From contig NZ_JABXYK010000009.1 in assembly GCF_013378445.1 (NCBI RefSeq), positions 186,001 to 250,000 on the forward strand: DNA of 64,000 nucleotides, given 5' to 3'. The DNA is from Mycoplana rhizolycopersici (GTDB taxonomy: Bacteria > Pseudomonadota > Alphaproteobacteria > Rhizobiales > Rhizobiaceae). The position numbers were made by a program, and so were the translations under genes. Positions 1 to 8,440 of this stretch are shown one piece after another. Below the pieces are notes generated by a model. It made no database searches. It was given only the letters and a program-made list of their open reading frames with translations, and was not told where the DNA came from. Each line of letters starts with the position of its first letter. Positions within the stretch are counted from its first letter, which is position 1.

Positions 1-459
1 TGCGGCAGGCACAGCCCTGTCTCGAAATGCGCCGGATAGCGCGCAAGCAGCCTTCGATCATAGCGCGATGCCCGGCCCTCTCGCGCTCTGCGCAATATTT
101 CGCAAACCAAGCTTCCCTTTACGTAATATGTGCAAATGAAATTGTAGCGGACGTTTTCCTTTCCTGCGCCACGGTTATCGTCTGTGATACGGGCCGCATC
201 CCGGCCGGGCATTTCCCCGGCACGACAAGATCGCGCCAGTTCTACTTATGCGAGCGCCGCAAAAGGGTTCAGGCATGCGGAGGAGATGTGGATAGGCGGC
301 CGATTTTTCGCCCGTGTCCGTCCAGATACAGGGCACTCCTCACGTCCCAAGGTGTTCTCGCCACGAAGCGCGCCGGCGAAGCAGCAAGGTCAACAGTCGT
401 GCCTTGCCCGGTCAGCGCTTCGCGGCTAACGTCGCCGCAGCGAATTGGGGAGCCATTGG
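1..459. other. No gene recognised upstream of aphA
   Basis: Reading frames here are short or are out-of-frame extensions of aphA, and none has a family signature or a convincing ribosome binding site. The stretch around 100-150 is locally AT-rich and could hold the aphA promoter, but I could not fix -35 and -10 boxes. Confidence 0.5.
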
Positions 460-1485
460 ATGCGCGTCGTATTTTCCGAAGACCACAAGCTCAGAAATGC
501 CAAGACCGAACTCTACGGCGGCGAACTGGTGCCTCCTTTCGAGGCGCCGTTCCGCGCCGAATGGATCCTGGCAGCGGTCAAGGAAGCGGGCTACACCGAT
601 GTCGTGGCGCCGGCGCGGCATGGGCTGGAAACCGCGCTGAAAGTGCACGATGCTGGCTATCTCGCATTCCTCGAAACCGCCTGGGACCGCTGGCAGGCGG
701 CCGGCCACCGGGGCGAGGCGATCGCAACATCGTTCCCCGTGCGCCGCACCTCGCCGCGTATCCCCACCGACATCGACGGCCAGCTCGGCTACTATTGCAA
801 CGCCGCGGAAACGGCGATTTCGCCGGGCACATGGGAAGCGGCACTGTCTTCGATGTCGTCTGCGATCGATGGTGCAGACCTGATCGCAGCCGGCCACAAG
901 GCGGCATTCTCGCTCTGCCGCCCACCGGGCCATCACGCCGGCATCGACATGTTCGGCGGCTATTGCTTCATCAACAACGCCGCCGTCGCGGCCCAGCGCC
1001 TGCTCGACAAGGGCACGGGCAAGGTCGCGGTCCTGGACGTCGATTTCCATCACGGCAACGGCACGCAGGACATCTTCTACGAGCGCGGCGACGTTTTCTT
1101 TGCCTCGCTCCACGGCGACCCTGCCGAGGCCTTCCCGCATTTTCTCGGCTACGAGGAGGAAACCGGCAAGGGTGCCGGCGCCGGTACCACGCGCAACTAT
1201 CCCATGGGCCGCGGCACGCCCTATTCGGTCTGGGGCGCCGCCCTCGAAGATTCGCTGAAACAGATCGCCGCCTTCGGCGCGGAAGCGATCGTCGTCTCCC
1301 TCGGCGTCGACACGTTCGAGAAGGACCCGATCTCCTTCTTCAAGCTGACCTCGCCGGACTATATCAGCATGGGGCGGACGATCGCCGCCAGCGGAGTGCC
1401 GGTTCTGGTGGTCATGGAGGGCGGCTATGGCGTTCCGGAAATCGGCCTCAATGTCGCCAACGTGCTGAAGGGCATTTCCGGCTAA
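460..1485 (+). CDS. aphA: Acetylpolyamine amidohydrolase (class II HDAC-like)
   Basis: Zinc hydrolase of the arginase/deacetylase fold that removes acetyl groups from acetylated polyamines such as acetylputrescine and acetylspermidine in the cytoplasm. The 341 residues match the length of the Mycoplana ramosa enzyme, and the sequence follows it closely as far as I remember it. Visible motifs are RPPGHHAG, whose tandem His pair falls at residues 158-159, DVDFHHGNGTQ with the zinc-binding Asp and His, SLGVDTFEKDP with the third zinc ligand, and EGGYGVPE near the C-terminus carrying the catalytic Tyr. The frame could open earlier at TTG 445, but ATG 460 has a GGGGAG sequence a few bases upstream and gives the family N-terminus MRVVFSEDHKLRNAKTELYG. 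It appears to be a single-gene unit. Confidence 0.93.
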   Translation: MRVVFSEDHKLRNAKTELYGGELVPPFEAPFRAEWILAAVKEAGYTDVVAPARHGLETALKVHDAGYLAFLETAWDRWQAAGHRGEAIATSFPVRRTSPRIPTDIDGQLGYYCNAAETAISPGTWEAALSSMSSAIDGADLIAAGHKAAFSLCRPPGHHAGIDMFGGYCFINNAAVAAQRLLDKGTGKVAVLDVDFHHGNGTQDIFYERGDVFFASLHGDPAEAFPHFLGYEEETGKGAGAGTTRNYPMGRGTPYSVWGAALEDSLKQIAAFGAEAIVVSLGVDTFEKDPISFFKLTSPDYISMGRTIAASGVPVLVVMEGGYGVPEIGLNVANVLKGISG

Positions 1486-1615
1486 ACGCCAAGTTTTCAG
1501 CCGGACAGCTTCCCAGGATGCAATCCGCTGGGGAAAGCCCGTGGGCTTTCATGTTGCTGCCGCAATCGATAGTTTGAAGCAGAATCACGAAGAACGCTCG
1601 GAATCAGGCTCTTTC

Positions 1616-2281
1616 ATGTACAAAAAGATCGCAATCATCTCCCTATCCGCCATCTATCTTTCCGCCTGCACCACCACCGATCCGTATACCGGTGAACAGA
1701 AGGTGTCGAACACCGCAGGCGGCGCGCTGATTGGCGCCGGCCTTGGTGCTGCGACCGGCCTGCTTGTCGGCAACAATCCCGTGCAGCGCCGCAATGCGGC
1801 CCTGATCGGCGCCGGCGTCGGCGCGCTGGCCGGCGGCGCCATCGGCAACTACATGGACAACCAGGAGGCCGAACTGCGCGCGCAACTGCAGGGAACGGGC
1901 GTCTCCGTCACCCGTAACGGCGACCGGATCATCCTGAACATGCCGTCGAACATCACCTTCGCGACGGACCAGGACCAGATCGTGCCGGCCTTTTACCCGA
2001 CGCTCGATTCCGTCGCGATCGTGCTGCGCAAGTTCAACAGGTCGCTGATCGACGTCGACGGGCACACCGATTCCACCGGCTCGGCGGCGCACAACCAGGC
2101 GCTTTCGGAACGCCGCGCCTATTCGGTCGCCAACTATCTCGGCTCGCGCGGCGTCGACCAGCGCCGCATGTCGGCGATAGGCTACGGCCAGGACCGCCCG
2201 ATCGCCTCGAATGCCACCGAGGCCGGCCGCGCGCAGAACCGCCGCGTCGAGATCTCGATCTCGCCGCTCCGTCAGGGCTGA
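1616..2281 (+). CDS. OmpA-family outer-membrane lipoprotein (YiaD-like)
   Basis: 221-residue envelope protein that probably anchors the outer membrane to peptidoglycan. The N-terminus is a lipoprotein signal with lipobox LSAC, so Cys18 would be the lipidated residue. A glycine-zipper region (GGALIGAGLGAATG and GAGVGALAGGAIGNY, about residues 34-80) follows. The C-terminal OmpA-like domain (about 105-215) contains VDGHTDSTGSAAHNQALSERRA and GRAQNRRVEI, the typical diaminopimelate-binding signature. ATG 1616 is chosen because the signal peptide begins there; the upstream part of the frame is not signal-like. It is followed by a clear hairpin terminator. Confidence 0.9.
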   Translation: MYKKIAIISLSAIYLSACTTTDPYTGEQKVSNTAGGALIGAGLGAATGLLVGNNPVQRRNAALIGAGVGALAGGAIGNYMDNQEAELRAQLQGTGVSVTRNGDRIILNMPSNITFATDQDQIVPAFYPTLDSVAIVLRKFNRSLIDVDGHTDSTGSAAHNQALSERRAYSVANYLGSRGVDQRRMSAIGYGQDRPIASNATEAGRAQNRRVEISISPLRQG

Positions 2282-2312
2282 CGACCGCTCGCATCTCTTT
2301 CCCGCTCTTCCT

Positions 2313-2345
2313 CGACGCGCACCGCCCGGTGCGCGTCGTCGTTTC
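2313..2345 (+). terminator. Hairpin terminator after the OmpA lipoprotein gene
   Basis: An 11-bp perfect stem (CGACGCGCACC at 2313-2323 with GGTGCGCGTCG at 2328-2338) closes a four-base loop and is followed by TCGTTT. It starts 32 bases after the stop codon. Confidence 0.7.
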
Positions 2346-2448
2346 CGGCATTGCTCGCAAGTATCAATTCTGCTGAAGCAAAGCCTCACCGCAATCAATT
2401 TGTCGGAATGAGATCCATCCGCTACCACGGTAGGCCGGAGGTACCGCC

Positions 2449-3351
2449 ATGGCCGACCAGCAAGTCCAGAATGCGTTCGACAGCCCCTCGCCCGGAGCAC
2501 CCGGCGAGCGGACGGCACTTTTGTCGGGCGTGACGCTATGCCTGTTTTCCATGTCGAGCGTGCAGGTGGGCGCGGCTCTTTCCGCCGGCGTAATTGCGCA
2601 GCACGGACCCTTCGCCACGAGCTTCATCCGCCTGCTGTTCGCCTCGCTGATCCTGCTTGCCATCCTGCGCCCGCCGGTCCGCTCCTATAGCCGGGAACAA
2701 TGGAAAAGCGCCCTTGCGCTTGGCCTGACCATGGCGGTGATGACCGTCTGCTTCTATGCCGCGATCGCGCGCATCCCGCTCGGACTGACGGTCGCGGTCG
2801 AATTTCTCGGGCCGCTCGCCGTCGCCACCTTCGGTCTTGGCGGATGGCGGCTGATATGGCCGCTGGCAGCATTCGTCGGCGTGGGCCTACTGTGTCACAA
2901 CGGCGAGAGTTGGTCGGCCGATCCGCTCGGGCTTCTGCTCGCGGCTGGCGCCGGCGCCGGCTGGGGCGGCTACATTCTCCTCATGAAGAAGTCGGGAAAG
3001 CTCTTTCCCGGGTTGGAGGGACTGGCCATCTCGCTGTTCGTTTCGGCGATCGTATGCCTCCCGGCCGGAATGCAGGAGCTGCCGCAGATGTTCTCGGCGG
3101 ATATGCTGCTGACGATGCTGGGGCTTGCCGTTCTCGTGCCGCTGCTGCCCTATGCGCTGGAAATGATCGCGCTTCGGCGCATGCCGACTGCTGCTTTCGG
3201 CATCCTGATGAGCCTCGAGCCGGCCATCGGCGCGCTGGCCGGCTTCACGATCCTCGGCCAGCCGATGACGCCGCTGCAGATGCTGGGCACCGGGCTGGTG
3301 GTCGCCGCCAGCGTGGGCGTCACCTCTAACGCCAGGAGCGAGGGCGGCTAG
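2449..3351 (+). CDS. DMT-superfamily exporter, RhtA-like (EamA domains)
   Basis: 300-residue inner-membrane protein with about ten hydrophobic segments and two EamA repeats. The wording IPLGLTVAVEFLGPLAVA in the first half and LPYALEMIALRRMPTAAFG and MSLEPAIGALAG in the second is characteristic of the threonine/homoserine exporter RhtA, so export of amino acids or related metabolites is likely; the actual substrate is not shown by the sequence. Start ATG 2449 is preceded by GGAGGTACCGCC, a strong ribosome binding site. The roughly 25-residue hydrophilic N-terminus before the first membrane segment is slightly longer than in RhtA. Confidence 0.87.
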   Translation: MADQQVQNAFDSPSPGAPGERTALLSGVTLCLFSMSSVQVGAALSAGVIAQHGPFATSFIRLLFASLILLAILRPPVRSYSREQWKSALALGLTMAVMTVCFYAAIARIPLGLTVAVEFLGPLAVATFGLGGWRLIWPLAAFVGVGLLCHNGESWSADPLGLLLAAGAGAGWGGYILLMKKSGKLFPGLEGLAISLFVSAIVCLPAGMQELPQMFSADMLLTMLGLAVLVPLLPYALEMIALRRMPTAAFGILMSLEPAIGALAGFTILGQPMTPLQMLGTGLVVAASVGVTSNARSEGG

Positions 3352-3389
3352 TATCTGGAGCAAAGACGCGTCGCGGTTTGCGATGAGCG

Positions 3390-3857
3390 TCAGGCGGAGC
3401 GCAGAGCCGGATCGTCGTCAGCGGGGTTGTAGAAGAGCGACAGGACCAGGCTGCGGGCGATCCGCTCCGCCGTCGCCATGAACCAGGCCTTTGCCTCGGA
3501 CGTCGGTGCTATATCGTCCAAGGTCGCCGAGAACAGGCCGAGCCAGACCTGGAAGAGCGGCGCGTCGAGGTTGGCGACACCCTGATGCGCCATGACCGGC
3601 TTGCCGCCATAGCCGCCGTCCTTGAAGGCGACGGCCGACCAGAAGCGCTTCATCTTCTCCATATGCTCCGGCCAGCGTCCGGCCAGGCGCGCCTCGAACA
3701 CCGGGCCGAGCTGCGGGTGTGCGCGCACGCGGCCGTAGAACGTGTCGACCAGCAGCGGAATGAAAGGGTCGGTGATGCCGATGGCGGCCATGTCGCGCCG
3801 GGCGCGGGCGCGCAGCTCCTCGAAATGGGATCGCGGGGTTTCTATGTCTTCGTCCAT
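3390..3857 (-). CDS. Group III truncated haemoglobin
   Basis: 155-residue globin of the TrHb3 (P) class: DPFIPLLVDTFYGRVRAHP is the B-helix region, VFEARLAGRWPEHMEKMKRFW the C/E region, and His91 in KPVMAHQG the likely proximal haem ligand, followed by a conserved Trp in VWLGLF. Such proteins bind oxygen, NO or sulfide in the cytoplasm; the physiological role is seldom known. The start overlaps the end of the upstream EamA gene by 16 bases, so the two are probably translated from one mRNA and controlled by the MarR protein encoded opposite. Confidence 0.9.
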   Translation of the reverse strand: MDEDIETPRSHFEELRARARRDMAAIGITDPFIPLLVDTFYGRVRAHPQLGPVFEARLAGRWPEHMEKMKRFWSAVAFKDGGYGGKPVMAHQGVANLDAPLFQVWLGLFSATLDDIAPTSEAKAWFMATAERIARSLVLSLFYNPADDDPALRSA

Positions 3858-4759
3858 AGGGCGGATTTAGGCGTTTCCCGGCTGTTCGGCAATGACGCGG
3901 TTGGTCGCAGGCCTGACTGGGCGCGCTGGCTGCCCCAGACACTGACGAGCACCACGGCGATGCCGGCGACCTGCAACGGGCTGAGGCTCTGGCCCAATAG
4001 CCCCCAGCCGAGCAGCACGGCCGTCATCGGGCTGAGGAAGCCGAGGGAGGCGACGGCCGGCGGACCCAGCCGCGAAAGGCCACGGAACCAGAGTATATAG
4101 GTGAAGGCCGCGCCGACGAGGCCGAGATAGGCGAAACCGAGAATGTTGAGATAGGTCGGCGGCGGCAGTGCCGGTTCGAGCATCAATGCGGCCGGCACCA
4201 GCAGCAGGCCGCCTGCCGCAAGCTGCCACGCCGTGAAGGTCAATGGCGAGACCGGCGGCTGCCAATAGCGGGAGAGCACCGTGCCGGCCGCCATGGAGAC
4301 GGCGCCGGCAAGGCCGGCCGCGACACCCACCGGATCGAGGTTGGCTGCGGGCGTCAGCACCAGGAGCGCCACGCCGGCGATGCCCGCCAGACCCGCGAGG
4401 ATGGACAACGGCCGTATGGGCGAGCCGAGCACCATCCGCGACAGGGCGATCACAATCAGCGGCTGGATCGCGCCGACCGTCGCCGCCACACCGCCCGGCA
4501 GGCGATAGGCCGACACGAACAGCATGGCCCAGAAGAAGGAGAAATTCAGAGCCCCGAGAATGAAGGTCCGCGCCCACCATTTGCCTTTCGGCAATCGCCG
4601 GACGACGAGCAGCAGCAACAGGCCCGCCGGCAGGGCCCGGAGCAGCGAGACGGTGAGCGGATAACCCGCCGGCAACAGCTCCGTGGTGATGATGTAAGTG
4701 CTGCCCCATATGGCGGGCGCAATCGCGGTCAGCAAAATGTCTTGCAGGCGGTTCATCAT
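3842..4759 (-). CDS. EamA-family (DMT) transporter
   Basis: 305-residue inner-membrane protein with ten predicted hydrophobic helices and two EamA repeats, for example APAIWGSTYIITTELLP at the start and LGFLSPMTAVLLGWGLLGQ in the second repeat. Substrate unknown; this subgroup is usually annotated as a drug/metabolite exporter. Two consecutive ATG codons open the frame. It is divergent from a marR gene and shares with it a short spacer carrying two TTGA-N2-TCAA sites, which suggests that the MarR protein represses this exporter until a ligand is present. The truncated globin gene overlaps its 3' end. Confidence 0.88.
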   Translation of the reverse strand: MMNRLQDILLTAIAPAIWGSTYIITTELLPAGYPLTVSLLRALPAGLLLLLVVRRLPKGKWWARTFILGALNFSFFWAMLFVSAYRLPGGVAATVGAIQPLIVIALSRMVLGSPIRPLSILAGLAGIAGVALLVLTPAANLDPVGVAAGLAGAVSMAAGTVLSRYWQPPVSPLTFTAWQLAAGGLLLVPAALMLEPALPPPTYLNILGFAYLGLVGAAFTYILWFRGLSRLGPPAVASLGFLSPMTAVLLGWGLLGQSLSPLQVAGIAVVLVSVWGSQRAQSGLRPTASLPNSRETPKSALWTKT

Positions 4760-4775
4760 TTCGAATCCAGTTATC

Positions 4776-4811
4776 TTGATGTCAAAATATATCGGTTTAT
4801 CTTGACGTCAA
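4776..4811. promoter_or_regulatory. Two TTGA-N2-TCAA operator candidates for the MarR protein
   Basis: TTGATGTCAA at 4776-4785 and TTGACGTCAA at 4802-4811, the latter within the perfect palindrome TCTTGACGTCAAGA (4800-4813). Their centres are 26 bp apart, and they lie between the divergent eamA and marR starts. MarR proteins typically bind such palindromes in their own divergent promoter. Confidence 0.7.
4784..4811 (-). promoter_or_regulatory. Promoter of the EamA-globin unit
   Basis: On the minus strand TTGACG (4811-4806), a 16-base spacer and TATTTT (4789-4784) form a sigma-70-like promoter. The -35 box lies inside the second TTGA-N2-TCAA site, and transcription would start inside the first. 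Confidence 0.5.
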
Positions 4812-4829
4812 GAAAAATTTCGCGATAGT
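4802..4829 (+). promoter_or_regulatory. Promoter of marR, possibly giving a leaderless mRNA
   Basis: TTGACG (4802-4807), 16-base spacer, GATAGT (4824-4829). Start of transcription about seven bases later would coincide with ATG 4836, and no Shine-Dalgarno sequence precedes that codon. Confidence 0.4.
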
Positions 4830-4835
4830 CGTCGC

Positions 4836-5318
4836 ATGGATCACGTCGACCGCATCATTGCACAGTGGAACCGGGAGCGGCCGGACCTCGACGTCGGGCC
4901 AATGGCCCTGCTCGGCCGGCTGAACCGCGTCCGCCAGCATCTCGGCCGCGAGATCGAACAGGTGCTCGCCAAACACGGCCTGTCCGTTGCGGGCTTCGAC
5001 GTGCTGGCCACATTGCGACGATCGGGCGCGCCGTTCCAGCTCTCTCCGGGGGACCTTCTGGCGACCACCATGGTCACATCGGGCACGATGACCAACCGGA
5101 TCGATCAGCTGGAAAAGGAAGGGCTGGTCGAGCGGATCAAAAATCCTGACGACGGCCGCAGCGTGCTGATCAGCCTGACACCGGAAGGACGCGAGCGCGT
5201 GGACCGCGCCGTGGAAGCCCATGTCGCCAACCAGCATCGCCTGGTCGATGGCCTTGACGCCCGGCAACGACAGGAACTGGACGCGGCCTTGCGCGTGCTT
5301 CTGGCAGCCTTCGAGTGA
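4836..5318 (+). CDS. MarR-family transcriptional regulator
   Basis: 160-residue winged-helix repressor. The DNA-binding part spans about residues 45-125: GFDVLATLRRSG, then TTMVTSGTMTNRIDQLEKEGLVER as recognition helix region, then the wing NPDDGRSVLISLTPEGRE with the conserved Asp-Arg pair. The flanking helices form the dimer interface. It is divergent from the EamA transporter-globin unit across a spacer with two palindromic sites, so autoregulation together with control of the transporter is the natural reading. No ribosome binding site is seen before ATG 4836. Confidence 0.92.
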   Translation: MDHVDRIIAQWNRERPDLDVGPMALLGRLNRVRQHLGREIEQVLAKHGLSVAGFDVLATLRRSGAPFQLSPGDLLATTMVTSGTMTNRIDQLEKEGLVERIKNPDDGRSVLISLTPEGRERVDRAVEAHVANQHRLVDGLDARQRQELDAALRVLLAAFE

Positions 5319-5344
5319 AGGCTGGATGCCTCCGCCACTACGCT

Positions 5345-6958
5345 CTAGAAGAGCGATCCCTGCTTTGGCGGCGCCGAACCTGAATCTTCGGACTTGGCAG
5401 GCTTGCGTTTCGGCGGCTGCGGGGGTGATTCCGGCGGCGTGACGTCTGACGCCGTTGCCCCTGCGACGGCATCGACCTTGCCATCGGCGAATTCGATCGA
5501 GATAACAGCCCCTGCAGAGACGGCGGCCGCCTGCTTGACCGCATGGCCGGTCTCGTCCCGCACCAGCGCATAGCCGCGGCTGAGAACGTTGCGATAGGAA
5601 AGGGACTGCAAGATCCTGTCCTGCGCGCCCAGCAGCGCCTTGCGCCGCGAAAGGTCCCCGGCCAGCGCCGTATCGGCGCGCAGAGCCAGCCCCTTCAGCC
5701 GGTCGCGCGAGCGCTCGGTGCGCGCGAGGATGCGCGAAGGCGTCGTGCGCAACGCCGCATCGAGCGCCGTAATCCGCGCCCGCCCCTGGTCCAGCCGCCT
5801 CTCGACGACGCGCTCGGCGCGCCGCAGCGCTTCGACGAGGCGCTGGCGGCGCTCGACGAGCCGGCCGGAAAGAAGCTCCGGCCGCAGGTGCGCCGAAACC
5901 CGCTCGAAGGCGCGCCTCTTGTTCAGCGTGTTCATGTGCAAGCCGCGCCCGAGACCGGCGGACGCCTCGTCGAAGCGGCGGCGCGGCAGCGCCAGAAGCT
6001 GATCCAGCGAAGGAAGAGCGCGGGCAAGCGCCCGCAGGCCTTGGCGGCGGCCATCCATCTGGCGTACCGCAGCACCGCGCAGCCGGGCGGCAAGGGCTGC
6101 GACGGCCGCCTCGAGATCAGCCTTTACCGGGACGGCCATTTCCGCGGCCCCCGTCGGCGTCGGCGCGCGCCGGTCGGCGGCATGATCGATCAGCGTCCAG
6201 TCGGTCTCGTGGCCGACGGCCGATATCAGCGGTATTTCGGAGGCCGCGGCGGCCCGGACGACGATCTCGTCGTTGAAGCTCCAGAGATCCTCAAGGCTGC
6301 CGCCGCCACGCGCCACGATCAGGACGTCGGGCCGCCGGATCGCCCCGCCCGGCGCAAGCGCGTTGAAGCCGCGAATGGCTGCTGCCACTTCCTCGCCCGA
6401 GCCTTCGCCCTGCACCTTCACGGGCCAGACCAGGACGTGGACCGGAAAGCGATCCGATATCCGGTGCAGGATATCGCGAATGACCGCGCCGGTGGGCGAG
6501 GTGACGACGCCGATCACATACGGCAGGAACGGAAGCGGCCGCTTGCGGCCCGCGTCGAACAGGCCCTCCGCCGCCAGCTTGCGCCGCCGCTCCTCAAGAA
6601 GCGCCATCAGCGCGCCGGCCCCGGCCGGCTCCAGCGTCTCGATCACGATCTGGTATTTCGACGACCCCGGGAAAGTGGTGATCTTGCCGGTGGCTATGAC
6701 CTCCATGCCCTCCTCGGGGCGGAAGCGGAGGCGGGAGAAGCTGCCTTTCCAGATGACCGCGTCGATGCGGGCGCGGTCGTCCTTCAGGCTGAAATAGGCA
6801 TGACCGGACGAGTGCGGCCCGCGATAGCCGGAAATCTCGCCTCGCACCCTAACCTGATCGAAAGCCTGCTCGACCGTACGCTTGATCGAGCCGGAAAGCT
6901 CCGAAACGGAATATTCCGCGAGGTTGGTGGGCGAATCATTATCCGAAAACATGCTCAT
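5345..6958 (-). CDS. xseA: Exodeoxyribonuclease VII large subunit
   Basis: 537-residue nuclease subunit that, with XseB, degrades single-stranded DNA to oligonucleotides. The N-terminal OB fold (about 12-115, [28 protein letters not shown]) is followed by the catalytic domain with [30 protein letters not shown] and [18 protein letters not shown], then [13 protein letters not shown]. The C-terminal half is a long Arg/Leu-rich helical region, and the last 50 residues are a Pro/Lys-rich tail, somewhat longer than in E. coli XseA (456 residues). Met1 and Met3 are both possible starts. xseB is not adjacent. Confidence 0.95.
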   Translation of the reverse strand: MSMFSDNDSPTNLAEYSVSELSGSIKRTVEQAFDQVRVRGEISGYRGPHSSGHAYFSLKDDRARIDAVIWKGSFSRLRFRPEEGMEVIATGKITTFPGSSKYQIVIETLEPAGAGALMALLEERRRKLAAEGLFDAGRKRPLPFLPYVIGVVTSPTGAVIRDILHRISDRFPVHVLVWPVKVQGEGSGEEVAAAIRGFNALAPGGAIRRPDVLIVARGGGSLEDLWSFNDEIVVRAAAASEIPLISAVGHETDWTLIDHAADRRAPTPTGAAEMAVPVKADLEAAVAALAARLRGAAVRQMDGRRQGLRALARALPSLDQLLALPRRRFDEASAGLGRGLHMNTLNKRRAFERVSAHLRPELLSGRLVERRQRLVEALRRAERVVERRLDQGRARITALDAALRTTPSRILARTERSRDRLKGLALRADTALAGDLSRRKALLGAQDRILQSLSYRNVLSRGYALVRDETGHAVKQAAAVSAGAVISIEFADGKVDAVAGATASDVTPPESPPQPPKRKPAKSEDSGSAPPKQGSLF

Positions 6959-7051
6959 GCCCCATTTTGACCGGCGGCGGCGCGGCTGACCAGTGGGCCG
7001 CGGAGGCCGTCCCCGGAAAGACCTGCCGATGACGGCGCAGCGTCGCCACCG

Positions 7052-7849
7052 CTAGGCCATGCTCCTGTTCGAAGGCCCGCTTTCGAAGTGCCTGCGCGTC
7101 TGTTCGTCCGCCGGAAAGAAGGATTCGATCAGGACGCCTTGCACCAGTGCGTCCTGGGCGGAGCCGAACGAGGTCAGCGTGGTGATGAAGGAGAGCCGTG
7201 TCTTTTCCATGCCGATCTCGACCGGAAGAACGGGCAGCCGCTCGCTTTGCGGGAAGGCTTCCAGTGCTGCGCGCACGTCCGCATCCGCCGCCAGCCGCTC
7301 GATCCGCCGCGCAAGCGCGCTTCGCGGCCCCTGCAGCCAGGCATCGGCCCGGATGCGGTGGACGAGGTCGGCGGCCGTCCGTTCCCAGTTGAGGATGATG
7401 GACCGCAGGGGTGACGGGCCAAGATAGGCATCGAGGAAATTGTCGCCGGGCCGTAGTGCGAGGCCTGCCATTGCTGCCAGCCCCTCAAGCGCGCCATTCG
7501 CGGCAAGCACGTTGTAGTCGTGGTCGAAGACGACGCCGGGATAGGGATCGTGGCGCGCCAGAATCAGGCTGATCGCCTCCTTAACCGCACTGGGCATCGC
7601 ATCCAGGGCCGTTGCCGGACGGGTTTCGTGCCGGGGCCGAAAACCGGCCGTCGAAAAGAGAATGCCCTGGTCGCGCGCGGGGATGGCCAGCACATCCGAC
7701 AGGCGCAGGATCATCCCCTCAGACGGCCGAGACCGGCCCGTCTCGAGGAAGGAAAGATGGCGCGTCGAGATGCCGGCTTCGGCGGCAAGCTGCATCTGGC
7801 TCAGGCGCCTGTGGCTGCGCCATTCCTTTAGCCGTTCACCAAACTCCAT
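7052..7849 (-). CDS. XRE-family regulator with MmyB-like ligand-binding domain
   Basis: 265-residue regulator. Residues 5-60 are a Cro/CI-type helix-turn-helix (RLKEWRSHRRLSQMQLAAEA, ISTRHLSFLETGRSRPS). The rest resembles the MmyB-like transcription-regulator ligand-binding domain: DPYPGVVFDHDYNVLAANGA, NFLDAYLGPSPLRSIILNWE and VEIGMEKTRLSFITTLTSFG. Start ATG 7849 is preceded by GGAGGTGTCG, an optimal ribosome binding site, so the longer frame running to 8185 is rejected. It is divergent from a small membrane-protein gene, and the spacer carries a 17-bp palindrome likely to be its operator. Confidence 0.9.
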   Translation of the reverse strand: MEFGERLKEWRSHRRLSQMQLAAEAGISTRHLSFLETGRSRPSEGMILRLSDVLAIPARDQGILFSTAGFRPRHETRPATALDAMPSAVKEAISLILARHDPYPGVVFDHDYNVLAANGALEGLAAMAGLALRPGDNFLDAYLGPSPLRSIILNWERTAADLVHRIRADAWLQGPRSALARRIERLAADADVRAALEAFPQSERLPVLPVEIGMEKTRLSFITTLTSFGSAQDALVQGVLIESFFPADEQTRRHFESGPSNRSMA

Positions 7850-7900
7850 CGACACCTCCCTGCGTCGCAAGCAGGAGACGACGGATCGGGGCGAAAATCC

Positions 7901-7917
7901 ATTACCTCCAAGGTAAT
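7901..7917. promoter_or_regulatory. Palindromic operator candidate of the XRE regulator
   Basis: ATTACCT-CCA-AGGTAAT is a perfect 7-bp inverted repeat around three bases, located 52 bases from the regulator start and 59 bases before the membrane-protein start. Confidence 0.6.
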
Positions 7918-7975
7918 TGTTTCTGATCGGCAGCTTCTGGAGGATCGGGCCATCAGCAACGAAAGGACGATCCCC

Positions 7976-8377
7976 ATGTTTGCAAACCTCAACCGCAACC
8001 TCCTCAAGGCCGTCATGCTCGCCGACGGCGCCTTTTCGCTCGTGGCCGGCGCCGGGCTGGTGGCCCTTGCCGGGCCGATCGCCGGCTTGCTCGGGGTTTC
8101 CGTCGATCCCGCAATCGTCAGCTCGGTCGGCTTGTTCCTCCTCGGATGGGGCGTGTTCCATCTCGCCGCGGGGCGACCGGCGCAACCGCGCGCGGGCGCC
8201 ATCAGCATCGCCATTGCCGGCGACGGGCTCTGGGTACTCGCGAGCGCCGCCATCCTCTTTGTTGCCCGGGAGCAGCTTTCGACGATCGGCATGGCGGCGA
8301 TCGCGCTCGTGGCACTGGCCGTGCTCGATATCATGCTCCTGAAGCTTGCTGGCTGGCGCCGGCAGGCAGGAGCTTGA
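7976..8377 (+). CDS. Small four-helix membrane protein of unknown function
   Basis: 133-residue protein with four hydrophobic stretches (roughly residues 10-35, 45-65, 75-97 and 103-125) and short polar ends; no catalytic motif is evident. I do not recognise a named family with confidence. Its divergent position next to the XRE/MmyB-like regulator, with a shared palindrome, suggests that it is that regulator's target. Start ATG 7976 lies shortly after GAAAGGACGATCCCC, a usable ribosome binding site. Confidence 0.8.
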   Translation: MFANLNRNLLKAVMLADGAFSLVAGAGLVALAGPIAGLLGVSVDPAIVSSVGLFLLGWGVFHLAAGRPAQPRAGAISIAIAGDGLWVLASAAILFVAREQLSTIGMAAIALVALAVLDIMLLKLAGWRRQAGA

Positions 8378-8410
8378 TGCGACAAGGCCGATTGATCGGC
8401 CGGGCTCTCA

Positions 8411-8440
8411 GGGAGACGGACGAATGTCAGACCGTCTCCC
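8411..8440. terminator. Hairpin between convergent genes
   Basis: GGGAGACGG (8411-8419) pairs with CCGTCTCCC (8432-8440). It overlaps the stop codon of the minus-strand oxidoreductase. A smaller hairpin, GGCCGAT-TG-ATCGGCC, lies just to its left. No clear U-tract, so termination activity is uncertain. Confidence 0.4.
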
